Position numbers and translations under genes: made by a program | Notes under the pieces: model-generated | Seen by the model: the letters and a program-made list of their open reading frames with translations, nothing else | Told to the model about the DNA's origin: nothing | The model's database searches: none | Assembly: GCA_905221605.1 (NCBI GenBank) | Contig: CAJNDS010002181.1 | Span: 126,501-190,500 of the forward strand | Direction of reading: 5' to 3' | Length of the DNA: 64,000 nucleotides | Origin: Symbiodinium natans | Lineage: Eukaryota > Sar > Dinophyceae > Suessiales > Symbiodiniaceae | Shown here: piece by piece, positions 47,502-54,879 of the stretch | Layout: every line of letters starts with the position of its first letter | How positions within the stretch are numbered: the first letter of the stretch is position 1

Positions 47502-50500
47502 AAACAAACAAACAAACACAAACAAAAACAAACAAAAACAAACACAAACAAACACAAACAAACACAAACAAACAAACATCACGCCCAAGAGTCGTTGTGG
47601 CTGATGATGTTTGGTACCAGCCCAGCTCGGTCCATGCGTGTAAGCAAAGAGACCTGGGGCTTAAATGAACCCTAGACAAGGATTTCTGGTCCAAGCAGTG
47701 CGATGGGGATTCGGGGTCTTACTTGCCCAGCGTTCTAGGAGAAGTGTTTATTTGAATATCAACAACACTTAGGGGAAACTAGGAAATTATGGGAGACCCC
47801 AAACCTTCTTGGTCCTTAGTAGGGAGTACAGTACATGCATAATCCTCTCAGGGGATATATATGGGGATAGAACGTACCTCATTCCCGATCATTCCCTACT
47901 AAGACCTGGTAAGATATTGGTAGAATCCAATACCATTTCCTACTACTTGGAGGTTCGTACTTTTAAACAGGGTTGCAAGTAGGGTGACTGTGTTTACAAC
48001 CTTATTTCGGGGGACTCATAGCCCTACCTGTTTTGTTTCCCATGAACCTTCTCAAGTAAGAACTGGCAGGAAACAGGAGCCTTAGGGAGTAGGAGGGAGC
48101 GTTAGGCAACTTGGGTTTCATTCCCACCTTGAACCCCCTTCCCTGAAGGACCCTGTGATAAAGAGTGTAAGGCCACTGCACACCCAATACAAAGACCCCG
48201 AACCGAGACAGCGCCAACTAGGAACGCTGCGACATGCAAAAACCCCCTTAGTGCGCACCCCAGGGGGTTAGGGTTTAGGGTTTAGGGTTTAGGGTTGAGG
48301 GTTGAGGGTTTAGGGTTTAGGGTTTGGGGTTCAGGGTGCAAGGTTTGTCTTGCAAGAACCGCAAAAATCCACGCCGAAAACTGCGTTCGGGGCGGTTCTT
48401 ATGCTCCGGAGGCTGCATGGGGCTTGTAGGCGCATGCGCGATTTGGACCACAGACTGCCTGGAGGTTCATGGGTACTATGGGTTTAGGGTTTAGGGTACC
48501 CCAATTACAGCTCTACTTCTAACCTGCTTGGCGGACTTAGGGGGCTTATAAGTGCAGTTTTTACTGGGGTTGTAATCGGTAGCGCGTGCACACAACCTAC
48601 TTTTATGGCGGATTCCGCCCCCCCCCCCCTACCAATTTCGTGGGCAACCTGCGTGCGCCTAGAAGAAAGCAGAATTTGGACCCAAAATCAGAACCTGAAC
48701 GAGAGCCGCGCGCCACGGCGTGACCTTGTCCTAGTTACAAGCCGCCTTGCCCTTCCCCCCCAAGGGTACTTCTCAGCCTACTTCTAAACCCTAAGCCCGA
48801 AACCCTCAACCCTAAACCCCAAATATCCGCGTGAACCTTCAGGTAGGGGCTCCTTTGTTGAGTCCCAAGGAGCCGCCCTTTGCCAGTCTTTGCCTTTGGC
48901 AGATGCGCTGATTGCAATGGCCACGTGGACGGGCCACACCTTGACCTTAGGTTTAGGGTTTAGGGTTTAGGATTTAGGGTTTAGGGTTTAGGGTTTAGGG
49001 TATAGGGTTTAGGGTTTAGGGTTTAAGGTCGGCGGCGTGTTGGATGGGTTTGAGGAGGTGAAAACCTCCCTCTTTCCCTCCTTACCCCCCAAAACGCGGG
49101 GGAGGGGGGGGGGTCGGGGGTCGGTGCACAATTTTTGTGGAGGACCGCGCCACCCACACAGCGTAAACAGGCGGTTCAGCACAGAGATGTAGGGGCGCCC
49201 TCAGCAAAACCCCCCACCCCCCCCCCACCCCCCCTACCCCACCCCCCACCCCCACCCCCCCCCCACCCCCCCACCCCACCCCCCCACCCCCCCCACCACG
49301 CCCCCCGCCACCCCCCCCCCCCCCCCACCCCCCCCCACCCCCCCCCCACCCCCCCCCCCCCCCCCACCCCCCCCCCCCCCCCACACCCCAACCCCACCCC
49401 CCCCACACCCGCACCCCACCCCCCCCCCACCCCCGCCCCCCACCCCCCCCACCCCCACCCCCCCACCCCCCCCACCCCCCCCCTCCCTCACCTGTCTTTT
49501 TGGCTTGAGCTTGTGCTGGTGCTACCCCCCAAACGTTTCACAGAACTCTGGGATGATCTTCGAACCATGCGAGCGGGTTTAGACCTCTCAACTATGCTCC
49601 AGCGGGGTCGGCGGCTTGAGCCGGAGGCTCTTAAATTTTGTAGTACCGCCACGGAGTTACAGTAAACTCCATGAAGCTCGAGCATGGTTTAAGGACGATT
49701 CGTGCTGGGATTCCCTTTAGGTATGGGGATCACGATGTTCCAACTTTTGGGAGTTACTGTAAGAGCCCGCAAGAATGGAGGGTCATTTCATATCAAAGGA
49801 TCAAAATCAGCTCAAGATCCAGGGGTCAAACAAGGCTGTACATGACTGCATTCCCGAGTTTGGAGGAAGAAAAAGGAGCGGACCCTACATTTCCTGTAAG
49901 AGCCATGGATGGAGGGCTTGGGGTTTAGGATTTTTATTCTATGGTGTTAGGGCGTCGGGTTTAGGTGACCTCTACGGCTGAACTGGTTGGTATCAGGGCT
50001 TGGCATCAACTCGCCTCCACGTGCACGCTTGGAAAAATGTGGCGACGGTGAAGGACGAAAAAAGGGGGGGGGGGGGGGGGGGTGGGGGGTAACGGTAAGA
50101 GGGGAAGAGGAGCGGGGGGGGGGGGTGGGGAAGGGAAGAGGGGTCGGAGAAGAGGGGGGGCGAGGGGGAAGGGGGATTTTGCAAAAAAGCCTTAGAAGGC
50201 CCGAGCACATGCCAGATGGTCAGTTCTGAGAAATGGTGGTCCCTTGTAAGACCTACCCCAAACCCTGAACCCTAAACCCGAAATTAATTTGGAGAAATGA
50301 CACTATGGGCGAGTGGACCCTCAGGGGACGCCATTTACAGAGTTTGTGGGAACAACGGACCGGACCGTTCTCTTGGAGGTGAGTATGTACAGAAGGGTTT
50401 AGGGTTCAGGGCTCAGGGTTTAGGGGTGAAGGGTTTAGGGTTTAGGTCTCAGAGCTTGCTTCCCGCCATTGGCTCGTACAAGCCCATCCTGTTGCAATCT

Positions 50501-52019
50501 ACATCTCAACAAGCTGGGGGCTTGGGAATGAAACTTGGGGCTGTCGGATTGTTTAGCTTTACGCCTTTCTGCCTGTGTTTTTGTCTTCTATACATATATA
50601 TATATATATATACACATACAAAATAGTTTTATTATGATTATTTTTTCCGGGCCGTCTTTCTGGATCTATATATATATATATATGTGTGCAAATGTCTTGA
50701 TTTGTTCCATCTTCATGCCCCTACCAATTGATCGTTACTTCTTTCTGGCGGCCGTCATTCTATTTCGTGGTGTGACTACTTCGTTCTGGGTGTCATTCTG
50801 CTGATCCGCTTTATGCAACTGTTATTCTACGCAGTTGTGTGCTTGTTCGTTCTTTCTGCCCCTACTTTTCCAGCTTCGTGTTTTTGTCGACTCCTGTTGT
50901 CCTTCTTTCCTTGCTTCGTTTCTTCCTTCCCTACCTACTTCTTGCCTTCCTAAACCCTGAACCCTACACCCAAACCCTGAACTTCAACATTCCTTGCCCC
51001 AATCCGTCCCAGAGTTCCCGCTTCGTCTTGCCGCTCTTGTTTATGTCTGGTCCTTACATGTCCTATTGTTGGCTCCTTTTCTGCGACTTTCGGTATACCG
51101 TCCCCAAGAAGCCTAGGTAGTATAGCTGCGGGGTACGCTTCCATACTAGATTCTTACGGTCTGACTACGGTTAAACCCTAGTCCCGGAACCCTACACCCC
51201 CTAAACCCCCTGAACCCTTTACCCTAAACCCTTACAACCCGAACAACCCTAACAACAACCCTAAACCCTAAACCCTGAATGCTAAACCCTAGACCCTAAA
51301 CGCTAAACCCTAAACTAAGGGGGTTCGCCCTAAACCCCGTGCCTTGGAGTCCTCCCACATCAGGTCCAGGAGCTCATAGATCGCATCGGGCCTTCCACAG
51401 TGTTAAGGGTTTAGGGCCTAAGTGTAGGGTTTAGGGTTTAGGGTTTAGGGTTAAGGGTTAAGGGTTAAGGGTTTAGGGAACTCCGTGACGTATCTACCTA
51501 CCAGTTGCTTAAGAACCCTAAAAGGCCTTTGGAGGTTTGAGGGGCTTAGGGGTTTGCTGAGGGTTTTAAGGTTTGGGGTTTTAGCAGAACTGTTGGCTGG
51601 AATAGGAGTTTGAGGGTGGAAGCTCGAACCCATGAGGGTTCAAACACTCACCCCTCCCCTATCTAGGAGGCCTCCTCTTGCGCCGAAGCGGCGCCGGAGC
51701 CCTAAAACTTCATGGGTTCCCCTACCATCCCCCCCCCCACCCTTTTTACCCCACCTACATTCCTCACATCACCTTAGTTAGGCTTATAATTATCCCTACA
51801 TACCCTGAATTATGGGGAACCTGGGGGGGAGGGAGGTAGTAGGGCAACCCATGAGAAACCCCAAACCCCAAACCCTAAACCCTAAACCCCAAACCCTCCC
51901 ACTCCCGGGGGCCTCTTCTTGGCCATGAGCTGCTTCAGAGCTCTGGTCAGGGCAGCAGGACTGCGGCGGAACTCTTCGAAAACTTTGGGGACCTCCTGCA
52001 ACATCCGCTCCGGTCCAGC
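38356..52019 (-). CDS. Pentatricopeptide repeat (PPR) protein, 19-exon gene model
   Basis: Exons in transcription order: 51913-52019, 51343-51391, 48874-48939, 47594-47653, 46400-47365, 45762-45845, 45296-45360, 43923-43959, 43030-43101, 42252-42304, 41211-41278, 41026-41074, 40801-40889, 40533-40650, 40327-40420, 39899-39990, 39604-39689, 39319-39399, 38356-38792. They join into 2673 bases, 890 codons plus stop, with every junction preserving the 35-residue PPR spacing (...PDVISYNxxISACEKGxQWxxALxLxxxM...). PPR proteins bind organelle RNA one base per repeat and act in splicing, editing, cleavage or stability of plastid or mitochondrial transcripts. No DYW, E or RAP domain is seen; the protein ends GLFPLKN soon after the last repeat. 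The N-terminal end, any targeting peptide and the start codon are unresolved; a first Met lies six codons into exon 1. Donors: 8 GC, 6 GA, 4 GT. Confidence 0.9.
38833..38941 (+). repeat. Telomere-like tract in last PPR intron
   Basis: TTTAGGG with TTCAGGG variants, within the intron upstream of the last PPR exon. Confidence 0.95.
39045..39152 (+). mobile_element. Fold-back element, family CCTAGG...GGGCACC
   Basis: Ends TGCCCAGTAACCTAGG / ACTACTGGGCATCCTAG with inner AAAAAGGGTGCCC; related to 40215-40314, 11098-11175, 17440-17610 and 19705-19810. Lies in the last PPR intron. Confidence 0.68.
39319..39399 (-). CDS. PPR gene exon 18
   Basis: Reads YTAALGGLEKVGGWQGALQL then LSGMLA. Acceptor CTAG|GCTACA; GT donor CAT|GTGACC. 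Confidence 0.85.
39604..39689 (-). CDS. PPR gene exon 17
   Basis: Reads IAACNAEWQLALFFLEEMRG then VMVTPDIV. GC donor GTAA|GCCACT was chosen over the nearby ATT|GTAAGC because only it keeps repeat spacing. Confidence 0.85.
39899..39990 (-). CDS. PPR gene exon 16
   Basis: Reads EKSQHWQLALEVMQSMTEQK then ITMNLQVHNT. GA donor CCT|GATCCT, with GAT repeated at the next exon. Confidence 0.88.
40327..40420 (-). CDS. PPR gene exon 15
   Basis: Reads QWEVALQLFDAMPRAMIRPD then TSTYIAALSSI. Acceptor ATAG|GCAGTG; GA donor ATC|GAGCCT, with GAG repeated at the next exon. Confidence 0.88.
40533..40650 (-). CDS. PPR gene exon 14
   Basis: Reads KGSHEWEMSLQVFHAMPSFR and on to SYSSTMTACKDS. GC-AG introns on both sides; the downstream intron is only 112 bp. 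Confidence 0.88.
40801..40889 (-). CDS. PPR gene exon 13
   Basis: Reads WQLALELFHMMPPARVQHDA, then VAFNSIIST. Acceptor CAAG|GTGGCA repeats the GTGG of the donor; GC donor CCT|GCAACT. Confidence 0.88.
40922..40978 (-). repeat. Telomere-like tract filling a 136 bp PPR intron
   Basis: CCCTAAA and CCCTGAA units make up much of the intron between PPR exons 12 and 13. Confidence 0.93.
41026..41074 (-). CDS. PPR gene exon 12
   Basis: Reads AISFASACSACEKGL. Acceptor GGAG|ATGCCA, the only one of this gene not followed by G; GT donor GCA|GTGGCC. Confidence 0.82.
41211..41278 (-). CDS. PPR gene exon 11
   Basis: Starts KGSEWQRALMFLNALPKAQL and ends KP. Acceptor CCAG|GAAGGG; GC donor CAG|GCAGTC. Confidence 0.85.
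42252..42304 (-). CDS. PPR gene exon 10
   Basis: Reads VRLSPNIISHNVGISAC. Acceptor GAAG|GTGAGG; GC donor TGC|GCGGCT. Confidence 0.85.
43030..43101 (-). CDS. PPR gene exon 9
   Basis: Starts AAMSSCEKGTQWRAAVQLFS and ends GMAE, 24 whole codons. Acceptor CAAG|GCGGCC; GT donor GAG|GTGGGT. Confidence 0.88.
43923..43959 (-). CDS. PPR gene exon 8, 37 bp
   Basis: Reads RGKITPDVISYN. Acceptor GAAG|GAGGGG, five bases from the end of a 105 bp fold-back repeat; GT donor AAT|GTCGCC. Confidence 0.78.
43965..44069 (+). mobile_element. Fold-back element, family CTTAGTTGCTGA, copy 3, beside a splice acceptor
   Basis: 105 bp. In the sense (minus) direction its end lies about five bases before the acceptor of PPR exon 8. 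Confidence 0.8.
44156..44350 (+). repeat. Telomere-like tract
   Basis: About 17 TTTAGGG units followed by TTTTAGGG octamers, inside the large PPR intron between exons 7 and 8. Confidence 0.96.
44961..45160 (+). mobile_element. Nested fold-back elements
   Basis: A CCAGGACGGGCTATTATACC element (44961-44991, continuing from 45110) is split by a complete TACTTGGAGG-family element (44992-45109). The uninterrupted version of the outer element is at 12712-12801. Confidence 0.75.
45296..45360 (-). CDS. PPR gene exon 7
   Basis: Reads VISCCERAGQWESALELICR then MG. Acceptor AAAG|GTCATA; GA donor GGG|GAGCCT inferred from frame. Confidence 0.82.
45417..45517 (+). mobile_element. Fold-back element, related to CCAGGACGGGC family
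   Basis: About 100 bp with ends GGGACCTGCATGGGCCATTA / AATAGCCCATGCGGGTAGGT. Confidence 0.7.
45762..45845 (-). CDS. PPR gene exon 6
   Basis: Reads EGGWELALSLLHSM then PYSQIPPDVISHNA. Acceptor GCAG|GAAGGC; GA donor GCG|GACACT. Confidence 0.88.
46400..47365 (-). CDS. PPR gene exon 5, 966 bp with about nine repeats
   Basis: The only long exon: 322 codons without intron, with tandem repeats such as ISACEKGRQWERGLALF and SSCENGSHWRLALQLF ending SSCQQ. An apparent TTG start just inside the exon is not a real start, because the upstream exons join in frame. GA donor CAG|GACTTC. Confidence 0.96.
47438..47577 (+). repeat. Poly-A and CAAA/CAAACA array
   Basis: About 63 A residues followed by CAAACAAACA-type repeats within the PPR intron between exons 4 and 5; frames here are artefacts. 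Confidence 0.95.
47594..47653 (-). CDS. PPR gene exon 4
   Basis: Reads VSLLTRMDRAGLVPNIISHN (20 codons), half a repeat. GC-AG junction upstream; GA donor AAC|GACTCT downstream, joining to ETLSSCERAPWQ with exact repeat spacing. Confidence 0.88.
47943..48058 (+). mobile_element. Fold-back element, family TACTTGGAGGTTCATG
   Basis: About 115 bp with ends TACTTGGAGGTTCGT / CATGAACCTTCTCAAGTA. Related copies at 8690-8790, 24539-24640, 42835-42950, 45886-46016, 48459-48570 and 10229-10330. Confidence 0.75.
48874..48939 (-). CDS. PPR gene exon 3
   Basis: Reads VHVAIAISASAKGKDWQRA, the SAxxKGxxWxxA core. Acceptor CAAG|GTGTGG; GC donor GCG|GCTCCT. The preceding intron is 2.4 kb. Confidence 0.8.
49205..49492 (-). 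repeat. C-rich tract with A breaks
   Basis: CCCCCCACCCC-type sequence over 290 bp inside a PPR intron. Long Pro/Gly frames are artefacts. Confidence 0.92.
51343..51391 (-). CDS. PPR gene exon 2
   Basis: Reads PDAIYELLDLMWEDSK, giving KKRPDAIYELLDLM across the junction, a PPR helix pair. Acceptor GAAG|GCCCGA; donor AAG|GCACGG. Confidence 0.75.
51913..52019 (-). CDS. PPR gene exon 1 of model
   Basis: Starts AGPERMLQEVPKVFEEFRRS and runs on through ALTRALKQLMAKK, helical and charged, upstream of the first repeat. Acceptor CCAG|GCTGGA; GC donor AGAG|GCCCCC, with GCCC repeated at the next exon. Confidence 0.7.
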
Positions 52020-52404
52020 CTGGTGGTGGGACTCTGTTGGGTGTAGGTGTGGGGTTTAGGGTTTAGGGTTCAGGGTTTACAGTGTTTAGGGCTTAGGGCT
52101 TAGGGTTTAGGGTTTGGGGTTTAGGGTTTGGGGTCGAATCGCATAAAAGTAGGGTTTGTATTACCCTAAGGTTTGTATTGCCCAAAATAACACCCCAAAC
52201 AAAACACTCAGTTTGTTTAAAGGGACCCTATCTACACCCACCAGAGACACAGCAGTAAAGATGCCCACCTCAGAAGGGGGCTTTGCAGGGGGGCCATTGA
52301 TGCCCTTTAGGGTTCCGGTATTAGGGTTTAGGGCTGAGGGAAACCCCAAACCCCAAACCCCAATCCCTACACCCTAAACCCTAAACCCTAAAGAGGGGTT
52401 ACGG

Positions 52405-52489
52405 GTCGGAAGACTTGCTTTTGAGGCCCGCCTGCAGCAGCAACTCTGCCACATCTGGGCGATCCTCGTGCAGTTTGGCAACAGCTTAA
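52405..52489 (-). CDS. Possible 5' exon of the PPR gene
   Basis: Minus frame starting AVAKLHEDRPDVAELLLQAG then LKSKSS, open with dinoflagellate-like codon use, 0.4 kb upstream of PPR exon 1. Candidate donors TCC|GACCCG or AAAA|GCAAGT; the junction was not resolved. Confidence 0.4.
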
Positions 52490-52818
52490 CCCCAGAAGGT
52501 CCAAACCTACGCAGTACATACACTTGCGCATTGAAGGGGGATTCCTGTACAGCAGCCCTACGCCCTAAACCCTAAATTCTAAGCCCTAAACCCTAAACCC
52601 TTAACCCTAATACCAGTAGCTTTAGGGTTCGAGTGCAATACTCAAACCTAATCCCTAAACCTTAAACACCATGCCTTACGCTCTCATTAAACCGAAACAC
52701 CAAGACGCGAAAGCCTAAGCCGCAGACAGGAACTCGTAAGGACTTAGGGTTCAGGATCTATAGGGTTCAGGGTTTAGGGTTTACAGGGTTTAGGGTTTAG
52801 GGTTCAGCGTTTAGGGTT
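52490..52818. other. No gene seen
   Basis: Telomere-like units in both orientations and short unique segments up to the TIR element edge. Confidence 0.6.
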
Positions 52819-53098
52819 TATAGTGGCGACCTTGCAGTTAGAATATTGGAAAACGGGCAGGGACCAGTTAGAATATTTGTGGTGCGGAGGGTAAACGGCC
52901 AGATTTTACCATCGGGCCAAAACTAGCAGTTAGAATATTTGTTTTCCAGAACCAGCAGTTAGAATATTATTATTCCAGAACTAGCAGTTAGAATATTTGT
53001 TTTCCAGAACCAGCAGTTAGAATATTAATATTCCAGAACTAGCAGTTAGAATAATTCTTGGCCAAAACTAGCAGTTAACATATTTCTTGGCCAAAACT
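52819..53098 (+). repeat. Left inverted-repeat arm of the TIR element
   Basis: About 280 bp containing nine CAGTTAGAATATT-type motifs spaced 20-60 bp, with TTCCAGAAC and TTGGCCAAAAC spacers. Repeated subterminal motifs of this kind are often transposase binding sites in TIR elements; here that is inference. Confidence 0.75.
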
Positions 53099-53392
53099 CG
53101 GGGTTTATGGCTTGGAGTCTTCTGGAACTCGAAACCGCAAGCTGCAAGCCATGCTAAATAAGGCTTTCGTTGCCTAATGCATTGTGGTGCTCGCTGGGAA
53201 ATAGCCTAATACCCTGAGGCTGATAGCCTAACACCCTGACCCCGAACTCCCTACCTTACCTCCCTAACCCTAAACCCTAAAACCCTAAACCCTAAACCCT
53301 CAACCCTAAACCCTGAACCCTGAACCCTGGACCCGAACTCCCCAAAAAGGGTATTCCCCAATTTGGAGAACAGGGCGCAGAGTTGCAGAGCC

Positions 53393-53477
53393 TTAGCGGG
53401 TCAAGGCATACACGCGTGTCTGCTTCGGGGTCAGGTCCGGCTGTGATTTCTCTCCAATCTCCACGATGTATATACTC
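53393..53477 (-). CDS. Possible terminal exon inside the large TIR element
   Basis: Minus frame SIYIVEIGEKSQPDLTPKQT then RVYALTR and a TAA stop, acceptor CTAG|GAGTAT. Good codon use, unrecognised. It sits just inside the left inverted repeat of the 9.2 kb element, so it may be captured host sequence or part of an element gene. Confidence 0.4.
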
Positions 53478-53539
53478 CTAGGGTTTATAGGGTTTAGGGT
53501 TTAGGGTCATGGTTGAGCAGCTAAGCCTTAAGAAAGAAA

Positions 53540-53970
53540 TAAGGGTAGCAGATAGAATATTTCTGGGGGGCAGGGGGTTGGGGCCTTCTCCAGGGCTCTT
53601 TCAGGCCTTCCTGGCCTTCACGGCTCATTGCAGAATCAGCAGATAAAATATTTTGCAGAACCAGCAGATAGAATATTTCTGGGGGCATATGGCTTCCTGG
53701 ATTTCACGGCTCCTTGCAGAACCAGCAGATAGAATATTTCTGGGGGCTTCTTTAGGGCTCTTTCAGGCCTTCCTACCCTTCACGGCTCCTTGCAGAACCA
53801 GCAGATAGGTTTTTTCTGGGGGCAGGGAGGGGGCTTGGGGCCTTCTCCAGGGCTCTTTCAGGCCTTCCCCTTCACGGCTCCTTGCAGAACCAGCAGATAG
53901 AATATTTCTGGGGGGAGGGGGGTTGGGACCTTACGACTCCTTGCAGAACCAGCAGATAGAATATTTCTGG
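53540..53970 (+). repeat. CAGCAGATAGAATATTTCTG repeat cluster
   Basis: Seven irregular copies of AGCAGATAGAATATTTCTGG (some truncated, one with GGTTTTTTC), separated by related spacers with GGGCTCTTTCAGGCCTTC and CACGGCTCCTTGCAGAACC. A variant of the CAGTTAGAATATT motif of the element ends. Confidence 0.8.
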
Positions 53971-53991
53971 GGGCAGGGGGGTTGGCCTTCT

Positions 53992-54092
53992 GGAGCTTTG
54001 ACCGAACCCGGAAGTGCATACATACACCACAGCATGCACCGGACCCGGTATATCAGTGTTCTGTTATGAATTTATCTTACTCTGTATAAACC
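53992..54092 (+). repeat. Direct repeat copy 1 (ACCGAACCCGGAAGTG family)
   Basis: About 100 bp with GAGCTTTGACCGAACCCGG, GCATGCACCGGACCCGGTAT and TCTGTATAAACC. The same orientation is found again at 61487-61592 and 61592-61672. Confidence 0.75.
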
Positions 54093-54780
54093 CACCCCCA
54101 TCCCGCCTCCCCTTCCCCATCTCTGTCCCCCCTCTCACGCTCGGCACCCCGCCCTCCCCCACCCCCAGCCCCCCCCCCCACCCCCTTCCCCATGCAGGCC
54201 TACCCTCTCCCGACTACCAATCACCCACCGTACCCCCCATCAACCCCTTGCCCCCAACCCCTTCCCCTGCCCTCCCCGCTTCCCGCCCAATCCACCCTTC
54301 TCCAGAACCCCTTCCCCTGCCCTGCCAACCCCTTCCCCTGCCCCCCGCTCCCCACCACCCTTCCCCTTCCCAACCATCCCCTCCCGCCACAGGGCCAATC
54401 CACCCCACCGCTCCCCTTACTCCACCCCGCCTTCCACCTCTCCCCCCCCCCACCCACGCACCCCCATGCAGGCCTCCCGACAACTCCGGTTTTCAGATCT
54501 CTAAAGTTAGCGGCTCATGGCTCATGGCCCCACAGTTTTACAGGCCTCTGGCCCTTTGCCTCTCCAGACTCGATCAGATGACTGACTTTAAAGGGCTGCA
54601 GTCCATGCCCCCTCCACTCCCCACCCCCCCCCCACCCCCCCCCCCCCCCCCCCCCCCCCACCCCCCCCCCCCCCACCCCCCCCCCCCCCCCCCACCCCCC
54701 CCCCCCCCCCCACCACCCCCCCGCTCCCCACCACCCTTCCCCTTCCCAACCATTCGCTTTATGGGGTTTAGGGGGTTTAG
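54093..54780. repeat. C-rich low-complexity block
   Basis: Pyrimidine-rich on the plus strand, with long C runs interrupted by A (54615-54720) and CCCCTTCCCCTGCC-type repeats. Long proline or glycine frames here are composition artefacts. Confidence 0.85.
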
Positions 54781-54879
54781 GCGTTTCATGTCTTTTCGTG
54801 CGTTGACGGTTTAGTATTTAGAGGTGTACAAGTGTACTAGGACAAGGGGGCGGATACCATGAAATAGCCCGCCTAAAGC

